From Sulfurovum sp. (GTDB taxonomy: Bacteria; Campylobacterota; Campylobacteria; Campylobacterales; Sulfurovaceae), in assembly GCA_027063305.1 (NCBI GenBank), contig JAMORY010000034.1, forward strand, positions 1 to 64,000: DNA of 64,000 nt, given 5' to 3'. The position numbers and the translations under genes are program-made. The notes beneath the pieces are model-generated. The model was not told the origin of the DNA, made no database searches, and worked only from the letters and a program-made list of their open reading frames with translations. Positions 15,177-23,911 of this stretch are shown piece after piece (within the stretch, counting starts at the first letter, position 1; each line of letters opens with the position of its first letter).

Positions 15177-17504
15177 ATGCTCAGAAAAATTGTATTTTCA
15201 TGGATGCTCATAGGATCTCTCCTGCTTGCGCAGAAGATCACACAGATCAAGTTCGAAGGGCTTTCACACCTCTCACCGTCAGTGGCAAAGGAGATCTCCG
15301 GACTACATGTCGGTGAGGAGATGGATGCAGACAAGATTAATGAAGCGTTGGTGAACTTCTTTAATCAAGGCTATTTCGAGGATGTCTGGGTCGATAGGGA
15401 AGGTGGCGTATTGACTTTTCACTTCAAAGAGAGAAAGGCGATCGCAAATGTTGAGGTCAAAGGATTTGGCTCAGACGACCAAACAGAACAACTGCTTAAG
15501 AGTATTGGGCTTAAAAAAGGGGATCTGTATGATGAAGTGCGTGTACAAAGAGCGAAGAAGCTTTTAGCAGAACGTCTTCAAAGCCAAGGGAACTACGACT
15601 CTGTTATTGAAGTGACTGAGACACCGGTAGGGAAGAATGCAGTTTCGATCGTATTTGAAATGAATAAAGGGGAGAAGATCAAGATCAAAAAGATCAAGTT
15701 CGAGGGTGCAAAAGCACTGAACAAGAGCGACCTTGAACGTGATCTTGTGAACAAAGAGGAGGATTTCCTTGGATGGATCCCGTTCTTGAACAATGGGGAA
15801 GTGCATGTCGATCAACTTGAGTATGATGCCTACCGCCTAAAAGAGACCTATATGAAGCATGGGTACCTTGATGCTGAGGTAAGTAAACCTTTGATGAAGG
15901 TCGACTACAGCAACTATAGTGCGGAAATCGATTATAAGATCAAAGAGGGACCGCAGTATCGTATCGGAAATGTTTCGATCGCAAAAGGGGTACATGGATT
16001 GGACGTTACGGCATTGAGCAGTAATTTGAAATTGAAGTCCGGTCGTATATTCAATATCAGTAAAATGAGAAAAGATATCGAGATGATCCGTAATGCCGTT
16101 GGAGATCTTGGATATGCTTTTGCCAAAGTATCACCTCAAATGAGAAAGGACCCGGCAAAGAAGATCGTCAATATCCAGTATGTGATCGATCCGGGTAAAA
16201 GGGTGAAGATCCATGATGTTCTGATATCAGGGAACGATGTGACAAAAGATAGAGTGATCCGTCGCTATATCTATTTGGCACCGGGGGACTACTTTAGTGC
16301 GACAGACCTTAAAGACAGCCGAAGTGCATTAGGAAGGACAGGATTCTTCGAGCATGTCGATATTCAGAGTGAACGTATCTCCGATGATGAGATCGATCTT
16401 CTTGTAAAGGTGAAAGAGGCGCATACGGGTACGATCTCTCTAGGGGGTGGATATGGTAGTTATGAAGGGATCATGGTCAATGCCAGTGTTTCCGATAAGA
16501 ACCTGTTTGGTTCAGGGATCACCGGAAGTTTTGGGATCGATGTCTCCAAGATATCTCAGAACTATAACTTTTCATTGATCAACCCAAAAGTATGGGACAG
16601 CCCGTATAGTCTTGGTGTAAACCTTTATAAGCGTAACTATGAATATATCGACTATACCGAAGATAGTATAGGAGGATCATTGACACTAGGAAGAGAGTTC
16701 TTCCGTCATTTCTATGCATCGGTAGGTGTAGGATATGTCGATAACCAATCGACCTACAACGATGATGCGAACCTTACGAATATCGAGCAGTTGATCTATA
16801 ACGACCAGTATAGCAAGACCTCATTCTTCGCCAGCATTAAATTTGACAATACCGATGACTATTATCAGCCAAGAGAGGGGATGATCGCAGCGCTCAATCT
16901 TGAGTTCGCTTCTCTAAGCGGAGATGATTACAACAATACGACCTACCCTGACGGATACGGTACGTTCGTCAAGTCGACCATGAAGTTCGGAGTATACTAT
17001 GGAATGGAAGATATTATCGATTATGATCTTATCTTGCGTTTTAAGGCAAGAGCGACCTATATTAGTAAGCGTAGTGAGGATGAGAAACTTCCTGTAGCAG
17101 AAAGACTCTATATGGGAGGGATAGGAAGTGTAAGAGGGTATGACCCTTATTCGATCTCTCCTGTATTGCCAAACGGTGACCGTATAGGGGGAACCTACCG
17201 TAGTTCAGCTTCCTTTGAAGCAAGTATCCCACTCTCCGAAGCAGCGAAAATGCGTTTGGCATTCTTCTACGATATCGGTATGGTCGGTATGGATAAAGAA
17301 CCATATACTGTGATCGATCCCGATACGGGAGATACGATCAGAAAATACTATGAGCAGGATGATATCGTACGCTCTTCGATCGGTGCAGTTGTTGAGTGGC
17401 AGTCTGGTTTTGGTCCGATCAACTTGGTATTCGGATATGCACTGGATGACGAACCGGGAGATGAAACCTCTGTCTTCGAATTCTCCATGGGGTCTAAGTT
17501 CTAA
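15177..17504 (+). CDS. bamA: BamA outer-membrane protein assembly factor
   Basis: 775 aa from the ATG at 15177 (AAGG 9 nt upstream); a GTG at 15168 overlaps the ribosome site and is disfavoured. A signal peptide (MLRKIVFSWMLIGSLLLAQ) is followed by five POTRA modules (from ITQIKFEGLSHLSPSVAKEI; VEVKGFG; IKKIKFEGAKALNKSDLERD; GNVSIAKGVHGLDV; IHDVLISGNDVTKDRVI) and a C-terminal 16-strand barrel. The barrel carries the loop-6 motif GSVRGYDP (VRGY instead of the common VRGF) and ends in FSMGSKF with a terminal aromatic beta-signal. It is the essential insertase for outer-membrane beta-barrels. TAAAAT at 15143-15148 may be its -10. Confidence 0.94.
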   Translation: MLRKIVFSWMLIGSLLLAQKITQIKFEGLSHLSPSVAKEISGLHVGEEMDADKINEALVNFFNQGYFEDVWVDREGGVLTFHFKERKAIANVEVKGFGSDDQTEQLLKSIGLKKGDLYDEVRVQRAKKLLAERLQSQGNYDSVIEVTETPVGKNAVSIVFEMNKGEKIKIKKIKFEGAKALNKSDLERDLVNKEEDFLGWIPFLNNGEVHVDQLEYDAYRLKETYMKHGYLDAEVSKPLMKVDYSNYSAEIDYKIKEGPQYRIGNVSIAKGVHGLDVTALSSNLKLKSGRIFNISKMRKDIEMIRNAVGDLGYAFAKVSPQMRKDPAKKIVNIQYVIDPGKRVKIHDVLISGNDVTKDRVIRRYIYLAPGDYFSATDLKDSRSALGRTGFFEHVDIQSERISDDEIDLLVKVKEAHTGTISLGGGYGSYEGIMVNASVSDKNLFGSGITGSFGIDVSKISQNYNFSLINPKVWDSPYSLGVNLYKRNYEYIDYTEDSIGGSLTLGREFFRHFYASVGVGYVDNQSTYNDDANLTNIEQLIYNDQYSKTSFFASIKFDNTDDYYQPREGMIAALNLEFASLSGDDYNNTTYPDGYGTFVKSTMKFGVYYGMEDIIDYDLILRFKARATYISKRSEDEKLPVAERLYMGGIGSVRGYDPYSISPVLPNGDRIGGTYRSSASFEASIPLSEAAKMRLAFFYDIGMVGMDKEPYTVIDPDTGDTIRKYYEQDDIVRSSIGAVVEWQSGFGPINLVFGYALDDEPGDETSVFEFSMGSKF

Positions 17505-17509
17505 CTAGG

Positions 17510-17577
17510 GGAATAAGCAGGCAAGGTCGGTAAAACTGACTCCTGCAAATCCCACTGCCTCTTTTTATACCCCTAAA
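17510..17577. terminator. Possible bidirectional terminator between bamA and ppx
   Basis: TAGGGG near 17510 and CCCCTA near 17570-17575 are inverted ends around a smaller stem (GCAGG...CCTGC), with a CTTTTT run before the right arm. It lies between convergent genes and overlaps the ppx stop region. Confidence 0.35.
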
Positions 17578-19091
17578 GCCTTACAATGAGGCAATTTCTC
17601 CTCATCTTCAATAATAATAGCGAACGGTATCGGTTTCTCCAGTGAACGTATCTTCTCTTTAGCAAGGTAGAGAGACTGGTCGGAGATGATCGTCAAGGTA
17701 CGGTTTTCGTAGGTAAAACGTATCTTTGCATCATTGGAAGCTTCATGTAGAAAGAGGCTGAGCGTATAGATAAAACTCAGCCACAATAGCGTCTCTTTGG
17801 AAGGAAGTAGTGACTCAAAGCTTTTAAAAAGAGGTTTATGTAAAAGCTCTTTACCATGCATTCTCAAAAGTAAAGAGATCAGCAGAATCTCTTCATGGGT
17901 AAAACCGTAATTGAGCTCTTGCATAGCGATATAGAAGGCATGTTGGTGTGATCTGTAGATAGTCAGCGTCTTTCCGATATTAGAGAGCCTGAGCGCTGTT
18001 TGAAGCTCTTTCTCATAGGCTTTCTTATCGCCGATCTCCACTTGGAGCAGCTCGTAAAGTGCCATTCCCAGTTTACGTTTATGTTTTTTCTTTGAAGCGA
18101 TGTTCACATAGGTTTTGAAGCGGTCGAGTAACGAGACGACACTAGGGTTGATCGTTTTTGGAAAGGAGAGCTTATCGTGTTTGAGAAGTTGTTCCAAAAA
18201 CACCCCCTCTCTGACCCCGACCGAGCTTGTGATAACACGTTTTGCGCCGATGTGAGAGAGGATCTCCAGCCAAATGATCGTTCCTTCACGGATCGTATCG
18301 TAGCGGTTCTTCTTCAAGCCGAAGGCTTTAAGCCCTTTGGCACTGGAGTGGGTAATCGCTTCTAGGTAGCTGTGATGCGTCTTTATATCGTAAGTAAATG
18401 CGTGGAGCTTATCCAAAGGATAGTCGATCTGCTTCATGATCCCTTTGCTAAGAGTACGTGCCGTTCCTCCGATCCCTACGGCAATATGACTCTTAAAGTG
18501 TGCAGGAAGTGTCTGTAGGGCCTCTTCTACATAGGCTTTTGCCTTCTTATAGGCATGTTTCCGTGAGGACTCCCTATCGAAGAAGAGCTCTTTTAGCCGT
18601 ACCGTACCGACATTCAGTGAGTAGGTATCGATAATGACCCCATCTTTAATGAGAGACATATCGGCCGATCCCCCGCCAATATCGATAGTGATGATACTCT
18701 CTTGGATCGGGAGGAGGTTTTTGACCGCAATCGCTCCATAGGTCGCTTCTTGTTTTCCATCGATGATCTTTATCGAGAGTCCCAGCTCTTTTTTGATCCA
18801 GCGTACGAAGTGTGTACCGTTAGGGGCATCTCTGAGTGCAGATGTCGCAACACATATAGTCTTGTGTACCTGATACTTCTCGATGGTAAAAAGAAAGGAT
18901 TGCAGTGCAAGAAAGGCACGTCTGATGCCTATGGGTTGGAGATAGCCGCTCTTTTCGTACGCACCTTCACCGATGCGTACTTTGGACTTCTGCTCACAGA
19001 TAAGATGAAATCCATAACGGCTTGTTTTTTCATAAATGACCAAACGGGCGGAGTTGGAACCGATATCGATGATCGCGGTTCGCTTTGCCAC
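17565..19091 (-). CDS. ppx: Exopolyphosphatase / pppGpp phosphohydrolase (Ppx/GppA)
   Basis: 508 aa of the actin-like ASKHA fold. N-terminal phosphate-1 motif IIDIGSNSARLVIYE, connecting motif ATSALRDAPNG, and phosphate-2 motif IITIDIGGGSADMSLIKDG are followed by an HD-like helical C-terminal domain. The family hydrolyses polyphosphate and/or the 5'-phosphate of pppGpp; which one applies here cannot be decided from sequence. It lies 6 nt downstream of the ferredoxin gene on the same strand, an operon arrangement that recurs in Campylobacterota as I recall. Confidence 0.88.
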   Translation of the reverse strand: MAKRTAIIDIGSNSARLVIYEKTSRYGFHLICEQKSKVRIGEGAYEKSGYLQPIGIRRAFLALQSFLFTIEKYQVHKTICVATSALRDAPNGTHFVRWIKKELGLSIKIIDGKQEATYGAIAVKNLLPIQESIITIDIGGGSADMSLIKDGVIIDTYSLNVGTVRLKELFFDRESSRKHAYKKAKAYVEEALQTLPAHFKSHIAVGIGGTARTLSKGIMKQIDYPLDKLHAFTYDIKTHHSYLEAITHSSAKGLKAFGLKKNRYDTIREGTIIWLEILSHIGAKRVITSSVGVREGVFLEQLLKHDKLSFPKTINPSVVSLLDRFKTYVNIASKKKHKRKLGMALYELLQVEIGDKKAYEKELQTALRLSNIGKTLTIYRSHQHAFYIAMQELNYGFTHEEILLISLLLRMHGKELLHKPLFKSFESLLPSKETLLWLSFIYTLSLFLHEASNDAKIRFTYENRTLTIISDQSLYLAKEKIRSLEKPIPFAIIIEDEEKLPHCKALGV

Positions 19092-19097
19092 GTCGGA

Positions 19098-19349
19098 CTA
19101 CTCTTCTTCTTGAAGTTTTTGGAACTTGAATTTCAGTTCGTCGATATTCTCTACATTATCAGGGTCCGAGATGATACAATCGACCGGACATACAGCAATA
19201 CACTGTGGCTCGTCGAAGTAACCTACACACTCTGTACATCTGTCAGGGTCGATCACATAGATCGGATCGTTCTCTTCAATAGATTCGCTTGGACATTCTT
19301 CTCTACATGCATCGCATGCGATACATTCGTCAGTGATTAATAGTGCCAT
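19098..19349 (-). CDS. 2[4Fe-4S] ferredoxin, YfhL/Alvin type
   Basis: 83 aa from the ATG at 19349 with GAGG upstream. Two clusters are visible: CIACDACREECP (CxxCxxCxxxCP) and CTECVGYFDEPQCIAVCP, where the second motif has an eight-residue loop between its second and third Cys, the hallmark of Allochromatium-type ferredoxins. An acidic C-terminal helix follows. It is a low-potential electron carrier in the cytoplasm. An in-frame upstream start would add 15 residues and lacks support. Confidence 0.92.
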   Translation of the reverse strand: MALLITDECIACDACREECPSESIEENDPIYVIDPDRCTECVGYFDEPQCIAVCPVDCIISDPDNVENIDELKFKFQKLQEEE

Positions 19350-19444
19350 ATTTTCCTCGGTTTGTTTAAATTTATAGGAGTTATAACCTAGCAATGCTTA
19401 TGCTTTATTTAAATGAAAGGATTTTTTAAATGTTTGGAGAGAAA

Positions 19445-19467
19445 GGATGGGAGAGAGTTTCCCATCC
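19445..19467 (-). terminator. Hairpin downstream of the hsrA-like gene
   Basis: GGATGGGA (19445-19452) and TCCCATCC (19460-19467) form a perfect 8-bp stem, with TTTCTCTCC following on the minus strand. It probably terminates the regulator gene. Confidence 0.45.
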
Positions 19468-19485
19468 GGCATAGAAAGAGACGGC

Positions 19486-20163
19486 TCAATCGATCTTTTT
19501 GGGGAAGCAGAAGCGGTATCCGCGTCTTCTTACGGTCTCGATAGTCGTGATGTTGAGTGGTTTGTCCATCTTCTGTCTGATCTGGTTGATCGCAACTTCA
19601 ATGACATTGGGTGTGACAAGTTCAGGCTCTTCCCAGATCGCATCGAGTAGTTGCTCTTTGGAGACGATCTGGTCTTTGTGCATGGCAAGATGTGTCAAGA
19701 CCTCGAACGGTTTACCTTTGAGTTCGATCTCGTTGTTCTGATAGATGATCTTCTCTTCCTCAGGATTGATGATCAAGTCTTCGATCTCGATGATATTGGA
19801 AGCACCAAAACGGAGTTTCGCTTCGATACGTACAAGAAGTACATCGTTATCAAGCGGCTTTCTGATGTAGTCGTCCGCACCGGAACGGAGGGCTTCTATC
19901 TCGCTTTCTTTGTCAAATCGTTCCGAGATCACGATGACCGATGTCTTCGGAGTCACCTTTTTAATCTCTGAAATGATATTGAGCCTTGTTTGGGGTGTAG
20001 AGGCCGGCCATGCCAACAGTAGCAGGTCGTAATTGCGAATATCAAAGTAGTATTGGGCATCTTTGACATTGCCAACGACATCACACTGATAGTTGTGCTC
20101 TGTCAAAAGGTTCGCTATCTCTTTTGACAGACCTATATCCTCTTCTAGCATTAATACTCTCAT
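19486..20163 (-). CDS. hsrA: HsrA/CosR-type atypical OmpR-family response regulator
   Basis: 225 aa. The C-terminal winged helix (EEKIIYQNNEIELKGKPFEV, then LDAIWEEPE, VIEVAINQIRQKMDKPL and VRRRGYRFCFP) closely recalls Helicobacter pylori HsrA (HP1043) and C. jejuni CosR, essential orphan regulators of housekeeping and redox genes. The receiver domain lacks the phospho-acceptor aspartate: RNYDLLLLAWPAS places Ala51 where OmpR proteins have Asp. E7/E8/D9 and K102-region (YIRKP) remain. It therefore probably works without phosphorylation. A strong extended -10 (TGCTATAAT) lies upstream at 20199-20207, and the gene is divergent from a degenerate hybrid kinase. Confidence 0.88.
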   Translation of the reverse strand: MRVLMLEEDIGLSKEIANLLTEHNYQCDVVGNVKDAQYYFDIRNYDLLLLAWPASTPQTRLNIISEIKKVTPKTSVIVISERFDKESEIEALRSGADDYIRKPLDNDVLLVRIEAKLRFGASNIIEIEDLIINPEEEKIIYQNNEIELKGKPFEVLTHLAMHKDQIVSKEQLLDAIWEEPELVTPNVIEVAINQIRQKMDKPLNITTIETVRRRGYRFCFPKKID

Positions 20164-20198
20164 CTCTCTATGCCCCTTTTCATTTAAGATATTTTTAA

Positions 20199-20207
20199 AT
20201 TATAGCA
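20199..20207 (-). promoter_or_regulatory. Extended -10 of the hsrA-like gene
   Basis: On the minus strand the sequence reads TGCTATAAT, an extended -10, 36 nt before the ATG. The whole divergent gap (20164-20386) is strongly A+T-rich. Confidence 0.55.
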
Positions 20208-20386
20208 TAAAAAATCCATTTCTGAAATTTTTTTTAAAATAAGCGGCTATTTATGGTTCAAAATGATAACTTTGATTTGCTTTATTGATATAGAACAACA
20301 TACCTTTTGAGTTTTTTCGATATGATTATTTACAGATATTTCAACGATAAACAAGATGTTGGATATTGTATAAGAGGATTAATGTG

Positions 20387-22564
20387 ATGAAGCGTATCGT
20401 ATATGTATGGCTGTTTTTACTTTCTGTGACTTTTGCAGCGGAAGTCTCCCCCGGATCGATCGATATGACAACGATGTGGATCGCCCTGTTCGCGATGGGC
20501 TTTATTGGCATATTGATCCTCTATACCTCTTCAAGACGTATGAAGAAAATTGAAGACCTGCATAAGAATATGGTAGAGAAACAAAAAGAGATCGAACATA
20601 AGCAGAATGTGTTCCTCTCCAGTATTACGGAGAACATCCATGAGATCGTGGAACATACCTATAAAGAGGTAACGGTTCAGCACAAGGAGTGTTTGCCGCA
20701 AGAGATCATCGATAAAGAGGAACAGCTTTTGAGTGTGACCAATGACCTGATCGAATTTTTACGATTAAAGTCTAAAAAGGTCAAGGTGATCCATGAGAAG
20801 CTGAACCTGAACAACGTACTGAATGAAGCGGCGGGATCTGCCTGTTCCAAATTTTACGGAAGCCGTACGGAGCTGATCTTCGATATCGATAATAATATCC
20901 CGCGTTATTTGATCGGAGATGCACTCCACTTGGAGAAAGCACTGCACAATCTGCTGGAGTATGTTCTAGGCACAATGAAAGAGGGAGAGGTGAGTCTTGC
21001 TATTTCAATGTTCGGTAACTATCAAAAAGATATCGAACTTCAGTTCCGCTTGAGTGATACGGGGGATGGGCTTGAAAAAGAGGCGATAGAGAAACTCTTT
21101 ATTCCCGAGTACGATGAAAAGACCAAGCAGTATAGCGGATTGGGGCTCTATGTTGCCAAAGAGCTTATCTCGCTTATGGGCGGAGAGCTCTCTGTTCAGA
21201 GTAAAGTAGGGAAAGGAACGACATTCACTACAACGATCCCGTTCAAGATGATCGATCCGAACAATCGCCGTAACTACCATCTTCCGACAAAAGAGCTTAC
21301 GATTAAACGGGTATTCATCGTAGATAGCAATTACAATTCGGCACTGGCGATCAAGAAGATGTTCTCTTATTTCAGACATGATGTCAAGACCATGGAGAAA
21401 GAGGAATTCCTTCGTAAGAAAGTGGATCTTAGCGGATATGATATGGTCGTACTGGAAGTCGGTATCTTTGGTTATAAGAAGATATACAACTATTTAGAAC
21501 AGGTCAAAGCCAAACATGATACCAAGGTGATCGCACTTGACAGTCTGCTTCGTGACCCTGAGAAGAAGCGTCAGTATGATGTTGTGGACCGTACGCTGAA
21601 CAAGCCGTTAAGTCAAGAGCGTGTATTTGAATTGATCGTGGGACTTTATGCCAAAGCGAAACCTGAACCGCGCCGTGTAGAGGCGGTACGGATCCCTGAG
21701 GTCAAAGAGGAGCAGGGATTGACCCATATGGGTGCGATCCGTGAAGCGACAGGTATCACACAGCAGAGTTTCAGTGACTTTAGCGGTGTACGTCTATTGA
21801 TTGTTGAGGATGATACGATCAATCAGAAAGTACTGGCGAACATCTTGAAGGTATCGGGCATGGATATCACCTTTGCCGATAACGGTCGTATCGCGGTCAA
21901 TACGCTTAAAGAGAGTGATGAACCGTTCGATCTGGTTCTTATGGATATCAATATGCCTGTGATGGATGGATATACGGCAACGGAGGAGATCCGTAAGGAT
22001 GCACGTTTTGATACCATGCCTATTGTAGCGTTCACGGCACTTGCTTTAGAGAGTGAAAGAGAGAAGATATTTAAATGCGGGATGAACGCATATCTGACCA
22101 AACCGTTGAATATCGGTAAGCTCTATACGGTCTTTGAGATGTATCTTAAAGAGAGACGAGGCGCTACTACACGACCGCTTAAACAAAAAGAGGTTGTCGC
22201 ATCGAAGGCTACAAAAGAGATCGATCCGCATATTCTTGATATCCAAAGTGGATTGCTCCATACCAATAGGAACAGTGGTTTTTATATGGAGATACTCTCT
22301 GAGTTCGAAGATGCATACGGAGAGAGTGCAGAGACATTTGCCAAGCTTGTCAAAGAGCACCGTTATGAGCAGATCAAAATGCTCTGTATCGATATGAAGG
22401 GATTGACAGGAACGATAGGTGCAAGAGCGATGTATGAGTTGATCGTTGAGATCCATCAGCAGATACTTTATAAAAAAGAGTCCTTACTGGAGAATTATAT
22501 CGAGCCGTACCGCACAACGCTAGAAGCGCTTAAACATGAGATATCACGTTATGTAGAGGAGTGA
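20387..22564 (+). CDS. Degenerate hybrid sensor kinase with two receivers and an HPt-like tail
   Basis: 725 aa from the ATG at 20387 (AAGAGG upstream). A signal/transmembrane segment and a second helix (WIALFAMGFIGILIL) are followed by a coiled coil, then a dimerisation helix FLSSITENIHEIVE where the H-box histidine is replaced by Glu82 (a histidine three positions later, H85, is out of register). The ATP-binding domain keeps a D-box (LSDTGDGLE) and G-box (SGLGLYVAKEL). Receiver 1 has Glu357 instead of Asp (VVLEVGI). Receiver 2 is canonical (LMDINMP, Asp520). The C-terminal HPt-like helix reads LCIDMKG, with Ile668 in place of His. Only one of four phosphorelay residues survives. It is divergent from the receiver-less hsrA-type gene. 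The 3' end overlaps the convergent ychJ-like gene by 16 nt. Confidence 0.85.
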   Translation: MKRIVYVWLFLLSVTFAAEVSPGSIDMTTMWIALFAMGFIGILILYTSSRRMKKIEDLHKNMVEKQKEIEHKQNVFLSSITENIHEIVEHTYKEVTVQHKECLPQEIIDKEEQLLSVTNDLIEFLRLKSKKVKVIHEKLNLNNVLNEAAGSACSKFYGSRTELIFDIDNNIPRYLIGDALHLEKALHNLLEYVLGTMKEGEVSLAISMFGNYQKDIELQFRLSDTGDGLEKEAIEKLFIPEYDEKTKQYSGLGLYVAKELISLMGGELSVQSKVGKGTTFTTTIPFKMIDPNNRRNYHLPTKELTIKRVFIVDSNYNSALAIKKMFSYFRHDVKTMEKEEFLRKKVDLSGYDMVVLEVGIFGYKKIYNYLEQVKAKHDTKVIALDSLLRDPEKKRQYDVVDRTLNKPLSQERVFELIVGLYAKAKPEPRRVEAVRIPEVKEEQGLTHMGAIREATGITQQSFSDFSGVRLLIVEDDTINQKVLANILKVSGMDITFADNGRIAVNTLKESDEPFDLVLMDINMPVMDGYTATEEIRKDARFDTMPIVAFTALALESEREKIFKCGMNAYLTKPLNIGKLYTVFEMYLKERRGATTRPLKQKEVVASKATKEIDPHILDIQSGLLHTNRNSGFYMEILSEFEDAYGESAETFAKLVKEHRYEQIKMLCIDMKGLTGTIGARAMYELIVEIHQQILYKKESLLENYIEPYRTTLEALKHEISRYVEE

Positions 22565-22962
22565 TCGAACACGCCGTCCGCATAGAGCCACTTCCCGTCC
22601 ACTCTAAGGAAGCGGCTCTTCTCTTTTAAGATGCCAGAAGAGAGTTCCGCTTCAAATGTAACGAACGCTTCTTTCTCTTCTTCTTGAAAGTCCATCACAT
22701 TTAAGTGTAGAAACTCCGTATATGTCGAGAACTGTACGATCTCCTCTTTCCATGTGGGTCTATCTTTATTATACTCTGGGTTTTGGGGGTGTGTGGTCTT
22801 GATGATATACTCTGCCAAGCCAAAAGCGTAGGCGCTATAGCGAGAGCGCATCAATGCTTCAGCATTTTTAGGCAGAGCGCCTTTATGGTACTTTTGGCAG
22901 CACTTCTTATATTTCTGTCCACTTCCGCAAGGGCAGGGGAGGTTTGCAGAGGGTTTTTTCAT
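22549..22962 (-). CDS. YchJ-like SEC-C motif protein (UPF0225)
   Basis: 137 aa. The N-terminal SEC-C zinc motif CPCGSGQKYKKCCQKYH is followed by a YchJ domain (ALMRSRYSAYAFGLAEYIIK; FSTYTEFLHLNV; SRFLRVDGKWLYADG) related to the NTF2 fold. Function is unknown; SEC-C modules bind zinc and, in SecA, SecB or ribosomes. The start abuts the stop of the NlpC/P60 gene (1-nt overlap), so the two are transcribed together. Its 3' end runs into the end of the opposing kinase gene. Confidence 0.85.
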   Translation of the reverse strand: MKKPSANLPCPCGSGQKYKKCCQKYHKGALPKNAEALMRSRYSAYAFGLAEYIIKTTHPQNPEYNKDRPTWKEEIVQFSTYTEFLHLNVMDFQEEEKEAFVTFEAELSSGILKEKSRFLRVDGKWLYADGVFDHSST

Positions 22963-23843
22963 TAGCGTATCTCCGCGATAAAGGCATCTTTTCTGATCTC
23001 TTTTCGTACCTTTGCCCGTGCCTCTTCCGCCTCTTTATGCGTTCTATACGGGCCAATAAGCAGTTTGTTGATCATCTCCTTTCCTTTAGGGAAACGGATG
23101 ATCTTGTACTCAAAGCCGTTGCGTTTGATCTTATAGAGCAGAGAGGAGGCAGGTGCGCCGCTAAATGAGCCTACTTGTACATAGAAGTTCCCCTCTGCAT
23201 GCTTTTGTTCTATCTGTTTCATCGGTGCTTTGATGACCACGGCACGCTTTTTATCGCCTTGTGTGGTTTGTGGTGCAGGAGCGGTTTGTGCACTCTGTTT
23301 CCACGGTGCCTCATTCGTATTGAGAGGGACACGCTCTTCAGGTAGGTAGCGGCGGCAGACGCGAAGTCGCTTTTTATAGTAAGGCGATGTATAGAGGTTT
23401 GAGTAGATCACCTCTTTTTTCACCGTACTTGCATGGGTGAACCATCCGTCCCCCAAGTACATCCCTACATGGGTGATCTTACGCGGGTGACGTCTGTCGG
23501 TCGAGAAGAAGATGAGGTCTCCGTACTGAAGCTCTTTGGGGCTGATGCGTTTCCCTACCTTCGCCTGTTCTCTGGCTACACGTGGGATCTCGATGCCCAT
23601 TGAGCCGTAGAGGTAGTAAGTGAAGCCTGAACAGTCAAACTTGTCCGGCCCCTCTTCCGCCCAGACATAAGGGCTTCCTTGCAGCTGTTTTACCATCTTC
23701 TCAAGGTTCTTTCTATCAGGTGTATACCGAACTTTCGGTTTCTCTATCTCATAGTTGGGATGTTTGGGATAGGGGTCGGGTTTACATCCTGAGATCAAAA
23801 GTGCCAATGCCGATAGAACGAGGTATTGTGATGGATTTTTCAT
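22962..23843 (-). CDS. NlpC/P60 peptidoglycan endopeptidase lipoprotein with SPOR domain
   Basis: 293 aa. Lipoprotein signal with lipobox LLISGC (Cys20). The NlpC/P60 domain (about 60-175) has the catalytic Cys in DKFDCSGFTYYLYG and the His in ITHVGMYLGDGWFTHAS. A basic/Ala-Pro-rich linker leads to a C-terminal SPOR domain (NFYVQVGSFSGAPASSLLY...KLLIGPYRTHKEAEEARAKV), which binds denuded septal glycan. It probably cuts peptide stems during division at the inner face of the outer membrane. A TATAAT on the minus strand (23851-23856) ends only 7 nt before the ATG, and no Shine-Dalgarno is seen, suggesting a leaderless or near-leaderless mRNA. Confidence 0.88.
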   Translation of the reverse strand: MKNPSQYLVLSALALLISGCKPDPYPKHPNYEIEKPKVRYTPDRKNLEKMVKQLQGSPYVWAEEGPDKFDCSGFTYYLYGSMGIEIPRVAREQAKVGKRISPKELQYGDLIFFSTDRRHPRKITHVGMYLGDGWFTHASTVKKEVIYSNLYTSPYYKKRLRVCRRYLPEERVPLNTNEAPWKQSAQTAPAPQTTQGDKKRAVVIKAPMKQIEQKHAEGNFYVQVGSFSGAPASSLLYKIKRNGFEYKIIRFPKGKEMINKLLIGPYRTHKEAEEARAKVRKEIRKDAFIAEIR

Positions 23844-23850
23844 AAAGAAG

Positions 23851-23856
23851 ATTATA
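23851..23856 (-). promoter_or_regulatory. -10 box placed to give a leaderless NlpC/P60 mRNA
   Basis: TATAAT on the minus strand, separated from the ATG at 23843 by CTTCTTT. If used, transcription would begin within a base or two of the start codon. Confidence 0.4.
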
Positions 23857-23886
23857 GGTGAAGTTATGTAAAACGAGGCTAAAAGC

Positions 23887-23905
23887 CTTCGCTAAAGGGG
23901 CGAAG
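23887..23905 (-). terminator. Possible queA terminator hairpin
   Basis: CTTCGC and GCGAAG arms with a 7-nt loop lie just past the queA stop on the minus strand. The stem is short and no long T-run follows. Confidence 0.3.
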
Positions 23906-23911
23906 ATACTT

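Noticed and set aside
18702-19340. 212-aa plus-strand ORF across ppx and ferredoxin
   Set aside because: It spans two well-supported minus-strand genes and has no domain signature.
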